64,000 nucleotides of DNA, from contig CAJNOL010000926.1 of assembly GCA_905250125.1 (NCBI GenBank), positions 1 to 64,000 on the forward strand. The letters are read 5' to 3'. Below, in pieces: positions 34,220 through 43,600 of this stretch. This DNA is from Rotaria sordida. Taxonomy: Eukaryota > Rotifera > Eurotatoria > Philodinida > Philodinidae. How positions within the stretch are numbered: the stretch's first letter is position 1; every line of letters begins with the position of its first letter. The position numbers and the translations under genes were made by a program. The notes beneath the pieces are model-generated. The model did no database searches. It was not told where the DNA came from and worked only from the letters and a program-made list of their open reading frames with translations.

Positions 34220-34670
34220 TTCCACTTGTTCAACTTCTTCTCAAATGAAGAGAAATATATTTTCTTAGTAGCTTATCGGCCAAGGTTTTTCTTCTTAGAT
34301 TTATCATAATACTAAATTTAGAAGTGAAGAATTTCATGTCATGTTAAGCTACTTATATTCTTTATAGATATATATATATATTTATTTATTATGCCATACA
34401 AAAGTTTTGACTCACAATGAAGTGAATAAAATCCATTTTGAGATATAAGAATAAAAAGGGAAAGGAGAAGAAGAAAGAAAGTATACAGAGCAACGAGTAG
34501 ATAAAGACAGATGATGAAGATGACGAAGGTGGCAATAAGAGAGATAGAGGATATGAAAGCTATAAAAAGAATAGAGAAACGTTATACCAGTGTACATTAA
34601 GAAAAACATATATGAGTATAATCACGAGTGAAAACGATCACAACTTCATTTCCTTGACTATTCGGGTGGC
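34220..34670. other. Upstream region of GPCR, no other gene
   Basis: Contains an AT dinucleotide run near 34370-34385 and purine-rich stretches. No promoter element stands out. Confidence 0.4.
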
Positions 34671-35115
34671 GAGATGTTTGCCAATGAGACTTCGGCCAAT
34701 AAGACATTCGCCAATGGAGAAAGTCTTGGGGGTATATTGGCGAAAGTACAGTGAACTTTCGCCAATTGGCAAAGTTCTAGAGACCATATTGGCGAAAGTG
34801 AGATGGACTATCTCAGTGGTGATGGAACAATATAAATAAAGGATATATGTCAACGCTGAAGTTAATGTTATTAGAATATGTATGTCATAGTTTATACTCA
34901 TCGATGTAGATGAGAAAAAGTTTTTCAGTGCACGCCTAATTTACAATGAAATTGCTGAAATCTCACTGTACTTCCACCAATTGGTGACAATCCAGGGGTA
35001 TATTGGTGGAAGTATGAAGAACTTTCGCCAATTGGCGAAATTCCACCAAATGTATTGGCGAAAGTACAGTGGATTTTCTCCAATGGCGAAAGTCCTATTG
35101 ACGAAATTCCGGAAC
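34671..35115. repeat. Cluster of TTCGCCAAT-type palindromic repeats
   Basis: Units built on CTTTCGCCAATTGGCGAAAG recur in both orientations. Examples are gccaatgagacttcggccaa at 34680-34705, ggcgaaagtacagtgaactt followed by tcgccaattggc near 34740-34765, and aactttcgccaattggcgaa at 35021-35040. Spacers such as agtcttgggggtatattggc also recur (34722, and in changed form at 34993). The two blocks are 34671-34805 and 34965-35110. No protein is encoded. Confidence 0.8.
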
Positions 35116-35238
35116 CCCGACTATTTAAGAATGCTTCAGAAGAGTCTATACATTGTTTTTATGATCGATCAGCGCTATTTCTTTTGCTAAGAAACTATGA
35201 GAAAGAGAGAGGTCTTGTGTCTGTTATCTACTGTTGTT

Positions 35239-35505
35239 AGGGTAAAAGTGTGGGTGTGGGTGGGTATGGGTGTGGGGTGTGGGTGTGAGTGTGGGGTGTG
35301 GGTGGTGTGGGATGTGGGGTGTGGGTGTGAGTGTAGGTATTGTCTTCATGCAAATCCACACTCACACTTACGCTCACACTAACATTCACCTCTCATCCAC
35401 CTCACACCCACACACCACACTCGCACCTACCCACACTCACACTTTACCCTACACCCACGCCCACATCCACACACACCCACACCCCCACACCCACACCCAA
35501 CACCC
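35239..35505. repeat. Telomere-like GT/CA hairpin 5 (longest hairpin)
   Basis: It starts agggtaaaagtgtgggtgtg, continues with GGGTGTGGG/GGGTGTGAGTG units to about 35335, has a loop near 35340-35355 (tgtcttcatgcaaat), then a C-rich arm. The arm closes with the exact complement actttaccct at 35441-35450, and a second C-rich run continues to 35505. The 3' edge abuts a transposase C-terminal fragment at 35509. Confidence 0.9.
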
Positions 35506-35508
35506 AAT

Positions 35509-35652
35509 CTGAAAAACCTGACAGAACTCAAAGAGCAAATTTGCAGTGTTCTCAAAAACGTTCCGCAAGAATTTTTGGAGAAGGCAGTGAAGAACGTTGA
35601 AGTTCTATTGCAAAAGTGTATAGAAAACGAAGGAACTCATGCGGAAATTTGA
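35509..35652 (+). pseudogene. C-terminal fragment of a mariner-type transposase
   Basis: The frame reads LKNLTELKEQICSVLKNVPQ, EFLEKAVKNVEVLLQKCIEN and EGTHAEI, then TGA at 35650. This matches the C-terminal helices typical of mariner-like DDE transposases (xxLKxxIxxxxxxVPxExLxxxxxNxxxRLxxCIxxxGxHxE). Everything upstream, including the DDE catalytic core, is missing and replaced by telomere-like hairpin 5. Dead fragment. Confidence 0.7.
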
Positions 35653-35950
35653 GATATAATTACGTAATACCATCACACATTTGGAAACAATAAAAAAATC
35701 ATTAGAATACTGATTTTCATATAAAAGAAATACAACATAAAAACTAAGAAGATATTTTTTAGCACTTTTTAGAAAGAAGTTATATTTAATCTTCAATAGT
35801 CACTCCACTAATGTTCGTTCTTATCTAAAAAAAACCTTATGGAGCATGCTTGAAAATAATAAGAAAGAAAAATAAAATATTTCTTGTTATTGAAGAAAAA
35901 AGAAGAATTTGAAATAGAGAGCTGCTTTCCGAATACCTTGTATATTTTCA
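35653..35950. other. Intergenic, no gene seen
   Basis: AT-rich flank between the transposase fragment and repeat copy B. No inverted terminal repeat partner was identified for the transposase fragment. Confidence 0.4.
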
Positions 35951-36132
35951 TAGTGTATGATTATTTAATTTATGTTCATTTAAAAATTATTTGACTGTCA
36001 ATGACAAGATAGACAACCATTTCTTCAGTGAAAAACCGTTTAGCACCTCTAACATTGCTCGATATTCTATATCAAATATTTTATACATATGATCCAATTA
36101 AAATATTCGCAGCTTCAGCTTGTGAGTTTATC
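35951..36132. repeat. Dispersed repeat, copy B, interrupted by hairpin 6
   Basis: A direct copy of 22075-22262 (tagtgtatgattatttaatt ... cttgtgagtttatc). Similarity stops exactly where the G-rich arm of hairpin 6 begins. A weak resumption (tcactggat against tcattggat in copy A) lies just after the hairpin. Confidence 0.7.
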
Positions 36133-36190
36133 GGGTGTGTGCAGGTGTAGGTGTCAATAACATTGCATCAGCATACACACCCACACCCTC
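36133..36190. repeat. Telomere-like GT/CA hairpin 6
   Basis: G arm gggtgtgtgcaggtgtaggt, loop caataacattgcatcagc, C arm atacacacccacaccctcc. It interrupts a repeat whose other copy (22 kb) has no hairpin, giving a filled/empty site pair. Confidence 0.75.
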
Positions 36191-36389
36191 CTTAACTAAA
36201 CTTTTACAAAGTCACTGGATGATGTAAATGAATTACAAACTGGCTTATGAACGATCATTCGAAGAGAAGAAGGAAAAAAGAGGATTTTTAAGAAAAAAAA
36301 ATTGAAGGATAGACTTTGTAAAAGGACGGTGCAGTTTTTCGACTTAAAAAGCCACTGTAACAGTTCAGACTGTTAGCATATCTGAAGGC

Positions 36390-36468
36390 GGGGTGTGGGT
36401 TTGGATGTATGAGTGTGGGTGTGCACGTGAGTGTAGGCGTTACTGTAATCATTCACACCCACACACTC
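36390..36468. repeat. Telomere-like GT/CA hairpin 7
   Basis: G arm ggggtgtgggtttggatgta then tgagtgtgggtgtgc, loop around gttactgtaatca, C arm ttcacacccacacactctc. Same layout as the other members. Confidence 0.75.
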
Positions 36469-36497
36469 TCAAACTTATCACATGCAATTATCCTCAA

Positions 36498-36672
36498 AAA
36501 ATACTTTTTGGCAAAGTCAATTTCCATTGGTTCTTAGCCAACCAATAGGATTTCAAGGCTAATGGCGTTCAAATTCAAGCTGTCCACATCAAAATACCTT
36601 CATAGAACTACTTTTCGAAAAAGTTGATTCCCATTAGTTCTTAACCAACCAATAGGATTTCGAAGCAAAACT
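36498..36672. repeat. Short direct duplication, two copies
   Basis: Two copies of a ~60-bp unit (cattggttcttagccaacca then ataggatttc; second copy cattagttcttaaccaacca then ataggatttc) sit about 110 bp apart. Non-coding. Confidence 0.6.
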
Positions 36673-36868
36673 AGCCTGAATTAGTTTTAATGATCCTTGA
36701 TCTCTGATCTTTGACTCATGAACAATCCATCTTTGCTTTTTGACCTTTGATCTTTCAGCGAATAAGCACACACACACTCATTTTATTTCATATGATCCTC
36801 CCTTCAATCAAGGAAATATTTATCATCGAATATTTGTGGAAGTAATCGTTTTTGATTTTTCGAATAAG

Positions 36869-37819
36869 TCATATCAAAAATGAAATCATGCCAAAAATGG
36901 CCAGTATGTCGATGATCAGCGAATAAACGAAAACAAAATTAAATGTCGATTGCTGACAGTAAGCGACTGACATAGGTGCTTCATCAGATGTAAAGCGGTT
37001 TCGTACGCCAAAAGTCCAGATCGTGCCCTGAAATAGAAAATCCGAATCATATTAACGTGAATAAATGATTGATTATCAAGACTATTGCTCGCGATGTTAG
37101 ACGCTAGTATACAGACGATGATTTTCTTCAAATTAATTCCGACTTTAATTCGTTTTGAACAGAAATCGTTTCTATTTATTAAATTAATATTCCATAGTTT
37201 CAAAAAGAAGCAAAATCGCTCAAAATGCAACTCTTTTTATATCAGGTTCGGACTATCAAGTGAAACTAGTTAAGTGAAGATTCTCACGTCAGAAGCATTA
37301 GAATCATTTGTTTGCTTCTTATTCAAAATAATATCATTTTGATTCAAATGAGAAAATTGTTGATCTATTATATTTGTAATCGAGCTATCACAGCATAATA
37401 CATCAAAAATGTTTCGCAAATTATAAGAAGATATTTCTTGCTATATAACATGTAGACATTGCTTACCGGAATGGCCATATTGCTAGAAGTATAGCCATGA
37501 TAAGCAGAACTAGAGTTCCTGATTTTTGTAAAACTTTTTTGTTACATTGGCATCGACGGCATGAAAAGCAGAGAGCAATCTTTATACAAATATTCGCTTA
37601 TATCCATCAATATGAAGACTATATAGAACTTACGAAGATAAAAGCAGCAATTGTTGGTATGAATAAAATCGAACCAGTTATAACTATCCAAATAGGAATG
37701 GATGGTTGAATCGGAAACGATCCAATTTTCATCACACCAATGATAAGAGTAATCAAACAAAGAGGGGTCATCAACAGACAGATAATATGAGACAAGAAGT
37801 AGCAAATGAAAAAAGTGAG
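36869..37819 (-). CDS. Four-pass membrane protein, TMEM272-like (partial, exon phase problem)
   Basis: Three minus-strand segments are visible. Segment A (from about 37819 down to 37634) encodes two membrane spans around IGSFPIQPSIPIWIVITGSI, the PIxPxIPI hallmark of TMEM272-like proteins as I recall them. A 54-bp intron (37580-37633, GTAAGT..AAAG) leads to exon B (37467-37579), with a Cys-rich loop CRRCQCNKK and a third span LVLLIMAILLAIWPF, ending at a GTAAGC donor. Exon C (36869-37027) follows a TTTCTATTTCAG acceptor and reads TIWTFGVRNRFTSDEAPMSV, then a fourth span, TGA at 36869. Exon B ends in phase 2 but exon C reads in phase 0, so a base change, missed mini-exon or decay is implied. 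The start codon and 5' exon were not found. Function unknown. Confidence 0.6.
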
Positions 37820-38348
37820 TGTTAAACCTTCACCCGTTTAGCACAGCATGTAATCTGACTCAAATGAGTGGTAGTGAATGGTACTCTACCTGTAATTATG
37901 AATGATTTATAGAGCACATTTCTTTTGTCTTGAGATCACTTTTGATAAAGATAGACACGTGAACAGATGTTCATTATCGTGTATTGATGCATATACTCAA
38001 AAAAAGAAAATCTTTGTTTAGTGCATGTTGGTTGTAGGTGTGGATGTCAGCCTTCTCTTCGTCACCACCTACACTCTTGGTTGATGGTAGTGTCATCCTT
38101 GTTTTATTTCTCTTTCTCTTACATTAGTTTCGCTGTTATCTAGCTCAGGTGGATGATGTGTTAACCAATGCAATTTCTTAACATAGAATGCATCAGATAA
38201 GGGTAGAGTGTATCATTATTTTATCATCTTTTTTTAACTGATATTTATAGTGCATGCAGTATTCATTAACGCTTCAGTATAGAATAAAAAAAAACAAAGT
38301 AAGATCGTAATAATAGACAAAACAAGTGTACTTTTCTATTGCAGATCA
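37820..38348. other. Intergenic with hairpin 8 and cupin 5' region
   Basis: Contains hairpin 8 and, at its end, the acceptor ttttctattgcag (to 38344), four bases before the cupin ATG. This implies a 5'-UTR intron. Confidence 0.5.
38034..38075. repeat. Telomere-like GT/CA hairpin 8 (short)
   Basis: Arm tgtaggtgtggatgtc, loop agccttctcttc, arm gtcaccacctacac. Short and diverged, but same polarity as the others. Confidence 0.55.
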
Positions 38349-38936
38349 ATGAAAATGCTATGTATTCTTTGTTTCTATTTATTAATTGCTGTTGGTCATG
38401 GAATGAATTATGATTTTTTATTGGCCGATGGACCGACACATGCAAGTTCAAATAATACATATTATTTTCCGTATGGCGATCCAAAATATGGCATAGAATT
38501 CAAATTGTTAAAAGTGGATCCAAATACAGGTCTCTGGATAATATTATTGCGTGGTAGACCTGGTGATACTGTAGGCACACATCGTCATTATGGTGAAGTT
38601 TACGCTTATACATTAAAGGGTGCATGGGGTTATATTGAACATCCTGAATGGATATCAAAATCAGGAGATATTATACATGAAGCTCCTGGATCTGTTCATA
38701 CATTTTATATTCATCAAGATTATGGCGATACTGAACTATTAGCTTTTCTTTGGGGTCCACTTGAATATTTAGATGAGTTTGGCAATACAATCGATATAGA
38801 AGATTGGAGATCAATATTAAAAAAAAATGTCGATTATTGTCAAAAAAATAACTTACCAATTGTCGATGTTACTTATCCAAAACAAAAAGTTAAAGATGTA
38901 GAATTTAATAAAAATAAAAATAAAAGTGAATTATAA
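38349..38936 (+). CDS. Secreted cupin, 2,4'-dihydroxyacetophenone dioxygenase-like
   Basis: The product is 195 aa from ATG 38349 to TAA 38934. Residues 1-18 form a signal peptide (MKMLCILCFYLLIAVGHG). Residues ~45-145 are a single cupin barrel: GDTVGTHRHYGEVYAYTLKG gives cupin motif 1 with His78, His80 and Glu83, and PGSVHTF supplies His117 in motif 2. The flanks (LWIILLRGRPG, GAWGYIEHPEW, GPLEYLDEFGN) resemble the bacterial dioxygenase that cleaves 2,4'-dihydroxyacetophenone, a mononuclear iron enzyme. Bacterial members are cytoplasmic, so the signal peptide is unusual, and the true substrate is unknown. The C-terminal tail is Lys/Asn-rich. A splice acceptor four bases before the ATG suggests a 5'-UTR intron. 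Probable bacterial ancestry (inference). Confidence 0.87.
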   Translation: MKMLCILCFYLLIAVGHGMNYDFLLADGPTHASSNNTYYFPYGDPKYGIEFKLLKVDPNTGLWIILLRGRPGDTVGTHRHYGEVYAYTLKGAWGYIEHPEWISKSGDIIHEAPGSVHTFYIHQDYGDTELLAFLWGPLEYLDEFGNTIDIEDWRSILKKNVDYCQKNNLPIVDVTYPKQKVKDVEFNKNKNKSEL

Positions 38937-39263
38937 ATGACGATTGCATATATCAATTTGTTGATATTTTTTTTCTTTTTGTATTTAATTATTTTGTCTG
39001 TCAGCAACGTAGTAAATCAGAGACGTGAAAAGTGGTTCATGTGTGCCGGAACAACTATGATAAACTATTCCAGTTGAGCATGTATAGAGTGATTAGGAGA
39101 GAACTAAGCGCTTTCCTAATTCTATTGTTGACAATTGTTGTTAGGCGTCGAAAGTCATTTGTGATAATTCTTTTGACTTTCCTTAGTATTCAGTGAACTG
39201 TAAAAAGACACTTTGAAGCGGGTATTTTGTGTCTTTGATCTCTTGTGATTACATTTCCGGATC
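38937..39263. other. 3' flank of cupin gene
   Basis: No further gene. AT-rich flank leading into hairpin 9. Confidence 0.4.
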
Positions 39264-39359
39264 GGGTGTGGATGTTGGTGTGGGTGGATGCTTTGTGTGA
39301 GGTGTGTTTATGGATGCGAAAGACAAAAAGAAAATATCCCCACATCTACACCCACACCC
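39264..39359. repeat. Telomere-like GT/CA hairpin 9
   Basis: G arm gggtgtggatgttggtgtgg then gtgg, a 50-base loop, and C arm ccccacatctacacccacac then cc. The arms are nearly exact complements. Confidence 0.8.
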
Positions 39360-40637
39360 AGTTTGTGAATTTTTCACGGATAAAAAGTTATATGATAGAT
39401 GTCAGGGATAATGGATAGTGATCGATTGATTTGTCATAGTTACCATTTGATCTATATGGAGATCGGTTCTCTTTGGAAAACTATTATTACTTACCAGAGA
39501 ATTTTCACTTTACATATTTTCTATTAGTATAATGAGGCTGAAGAATATACGTGAGTTCCACATTTCAGCCATAAAGGAACAATTAATCAATCCTTATGTA
39601 CTTCATTTCATTTGCTTATAGTGAATTTTTTTTTTCTTAAAAGTCTATTTTCAATTAAATTAATATCGCAATGATGGTATCATCTCTTAGAATAATAAGT
39701 GTGGAACATACATTCTGTAGACAAAACAAAATGAACTATTAACTCTCTAACAAAGATTGCTATACTTTTGAACTAAGTAAACATATATGATCGATGGCTG
39801 TATGTATGAACAATACATTTTTCTATAACAAAAAAACAAGATTTGAGTGAAATTGATATTGTTAAGAAAATAAAAACACATTATGGTTTTGAAATCATGT
39901 TGAATTTCTTATGATTATTGAATGTGGTTTTACAAGTATTTGTTCCATCAGAGCGACGTTGTTTATCAAATAAAAGTTCGATCTAATTTTATCCATGTTA
40001 AATCTATGAAATCTAATTATCAGACATATAGTAAACAAAATTTAAACGATAAGATTATAACATGATCATAGAAAACAGATATTGGATAAGTTCGCTTTTA
40101 TTACTGGAAAAATAACATATGTTACAACTATAGTTCAATCGATTCGTTCTATTCACATGCACTGACTATCTTGATAATAACTATGAATATGATAGTTTAT
40201 CAGTTCACGAGTTCAATGGTTCACAGCTCCATCTACTGTTCTACAGTTTATGACCAGCTTCCAACTCAAATGACCTGGTGTCGAATGAAGACATAATTGT
40301 TCAAGAAATGTTTCAGTATCCTCTAAAAAGTGTAGATATGGGTCTTTCACTGACGCTCTCACTCACGAAGAAGATATGCTGACTCTAACACAAAAGAAGC
40401 ATAAGCTAGATCGAACATCGCATGTTTTACTTGCAAATTAGCATTTTGTTTCCAAGATCAAAAAATTGTTTTTTCTTTGATTATCATAAGATTTTTATGT
40501 AAATATTTTAAAGAAAATAACATAAAGTGATTGAAAAAACTACTTTTCAGTTGAAAAAGAATTCCGTCCTCAAAGGGTTAACATATTCAGCAATGAACAA
40601 TACTCTGGATGAAGATATTTAAATTTTAGAGAGTAGA
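39360..40637. other. Intergenic, no gene seen
   Basis: AT-rich region downstream of the minus-strand glycosyltransferase. A lone tcaaagggttaac at 40569-40581 resembles a piggyBac-like terminus but has no partner. Confidence 0.4.
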
Positions 40638-43600
40638 TCATAAAGAATCCGTTGTTGTGCCATTCATTTGATCGAGGTAAGACCAAATATGAGTATCGAT
40701 CACAAAATTTTTCTTGTCACTTGGTGTGATTAGTTCATTACAATAATGCTGCAGCCTTACGTGAGTTTCAACATCAGCATAAAAAACAGGAGAATTTTTG
40801 GTCGATCTCGTAACTTGATGTACAGCAAAGTAATGGACCAGATGTGGCCGAACAAAGTTTTTTGAATTGGCATTTGGTGAATGATGTTGACGGTCACGAT
40901 GCACATAGTTTCCTAATAGACATTATAGTATATGGTTTCTATCATGCTAATAAAAGTCAAAGGAAATCATTGTCTGCGATATAACTATACAGATCTAAAT
41001 TTGTATAGATGCTGATTATTTCTGAGAGAGTATACTTTTACACCTCCAATGGGCGATGAAGGAGCAAGTGAAATGAGTCTGGACATGAAAAGATATTTCA
41101 TATTAATAGTCGTAAAACAACGTTATGCTTTCGAGAAAGGCTATCAAATCTTCGATAATTCATTTTCTAATTATCTATCTGTAGATGATTTGTTATAAAT
41201 CTGCTGCAAGAAAGGTAAGCAGCTGTGTTAACTACAATACAGATTCTCTATCGTGACAACAGAATGAATAAGGAAAGCGCATAATAAATCTCAAGCAATG
41301 ACATTAGATAATCTAATCGTTTTGAAAAATTCTAAGGATGACATACAAGGCTTAAGAAATGAATTTATCATTCTTGTGCTTCATAAAGATCAAATTAATT
41401 TTAATTGAAACTTGCTAATGTTTTGTACTGTAAACTATATTTACATATTCTGATTGACGTAGGAGTACTACTAATAGCTACTTTGGCAAACTTTCGCGTT
41501 TCAATATGTTGTTTCCCATTTAACGGTAAGACGTGAGAATATAGGAAATATTAATCACGATGGTCACATATAACACTACGCTATTTTTTTCATGCTCATG
41601 CTTTCATAAGTCATAGAATGTTATCGAAAACAGTTAAAATTAAATGAACTCGAATCATTTAAAATAATTCGTTTGTTCATGACTTATGATATAATACATT
41701 TATTTAATTTGAAAATGTTCGATAATTAGAAAAAAAGCATATTCTCATATTTTACTTAATTTGAAGTAAAAATGGCATGACAATACACGGAAGAGTCAAC
41801 CTAGAAAGAGCATTGATCATGCTGAAAAATGACACAACAGTGAACAATTACTATTCTCTTACGTAGGTTTCTTTTTCTTCGTATTATACTTTTGCCATTT
41901 CCCGTACAAAAAGGAAAATGTTAATAATAATTTCTTAGGACTGTCATCATTTACTGATTCATAAATTTTCTATTAATATTTTAATGTGTTAGACGTAAAC
42001 TCATAATACGATCTTTCTTTGGCCAAAGATTGAAACATGGTTTAACCCTGATTGGTTCTTTAGAGCTTTCTCAAGGAAGTTTTCATCATGAGCTATGATT
42101 AGTATCCTAATTAGAATAATAGAATTTATGATCATTAAACATAGGAAATTCATGACATACTTAGTCGATATTTTGGTTCACTAGTTCCGACACTTTGCAA
42201 AGCTTTGAATCGATAATGAAGAACTTGAAGAGCACAATAGTTTGATGGAACTACGGCGAGTATCTGATCAAAATTACGATATTGACCCATGGGAACGACA
42301 AACTCATCTACATCTGATATTAACATCCATGAATGCAGATAGCCATAGCGATAAATACAATCATTTTGTGACCATATTTGTTGAGCAATCCACTCTGAAG
42401 GTGTAGCATGGTGTTGAAAGCCATGCCAATGGTCTATATGCCAAGGAATAATAGTGACTAGATTTGAATCAATATAAGGTCGGAGAGTTTTATGTAAAGT
42501 AGTTTTGTTGAAAGGAGCATGATCATAGATATAGAAATGTCTAATTCCCAATTTGTGGTGATAATCTAGCCATATGGGGAATTCAGCATCGTGATGTGCT
42601 GTTTGTGTACATGCGGCAATGAGACTAGAATTTCTATTTAATTTTGTGCTTGGTAGTATAGGCTGAGATATATTTTCCAAAAAAAGTCGGCTATTAGTAA
42701 AACTAAATGATGACGTATATGATCGACAGATAGAAATATTAATCGTGTTGTAATAATCTATGCCTGAAACTAGAAAATATATTACATACGTAGGCTGTTC
42801 AAAAAGTTTCCGAACTGATTTTATTAAAAAATAATAAGAAGCACTGCCGCATTTGTATTCTTATCTAGACTTAGTTCACGTAGTCCTTTATCTATAGGGA
42901 TGATAAGGTCTGCTGCATGAAACATATATATGAAAACATAGAAATACATTTTAGACCACTCTCTATGCACTGACAAAAAATCATAAAGATTGACCATCGT
43001 CCAATGATAAAATTTCTTGTTCTATGAGGCCGTATGTCTCTGAATGAGCATGAACGTGCGGGGGTAATTTATGTTGATTGATTCTCCATCAATTACTACA
43101 GCTTCTGGATAAGATTGTCATTTTGAAGATGGATTATCATAGTTTGATAACAATTTTGGACGTAAATAGCATAACTATTAAAGCTGTTGAAAACCTGATG
43201 ATCGAAGACGAATATAGACTGTGAATGTGAATCTTTCACTCACATCCACATCCACACCCTGACAAATATAAATCACATACTTTTCGATAGAGAAGAAAAT
43301 TTCCTATCAACTGATAAAAAAGTATGCTTGTCAGGATCTATTTATCGAAGAGGACATAGGGATCAATATTTTGTACAATTTTTCTGAATCTCACAAAAAG
43401 TTCGGATTCTTTTTACCGGTGCCTCTCTTTCCTATCATGTCGTTTCATTTATGAACTCGTTATAAAAAATAAGTTTTGTACAATTCGAAAGAGGAGAAAA
43501 AGTCCTATCTTCTGGTAAGAAATCATTTGTTCTACCACCCTTCTATCGAAGAGAAATAGGGTTCGACATTTGTCCCATAACTTTTACATCATATGTTAGT

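Noticed and set aside
35197..35600. Open frames across hairpin 5 (His/Thr/Pro-rich)
   Set aside because: Same repeat artefact; only the last 47 codons in one frame (from 35509) carry real transposase similarity.
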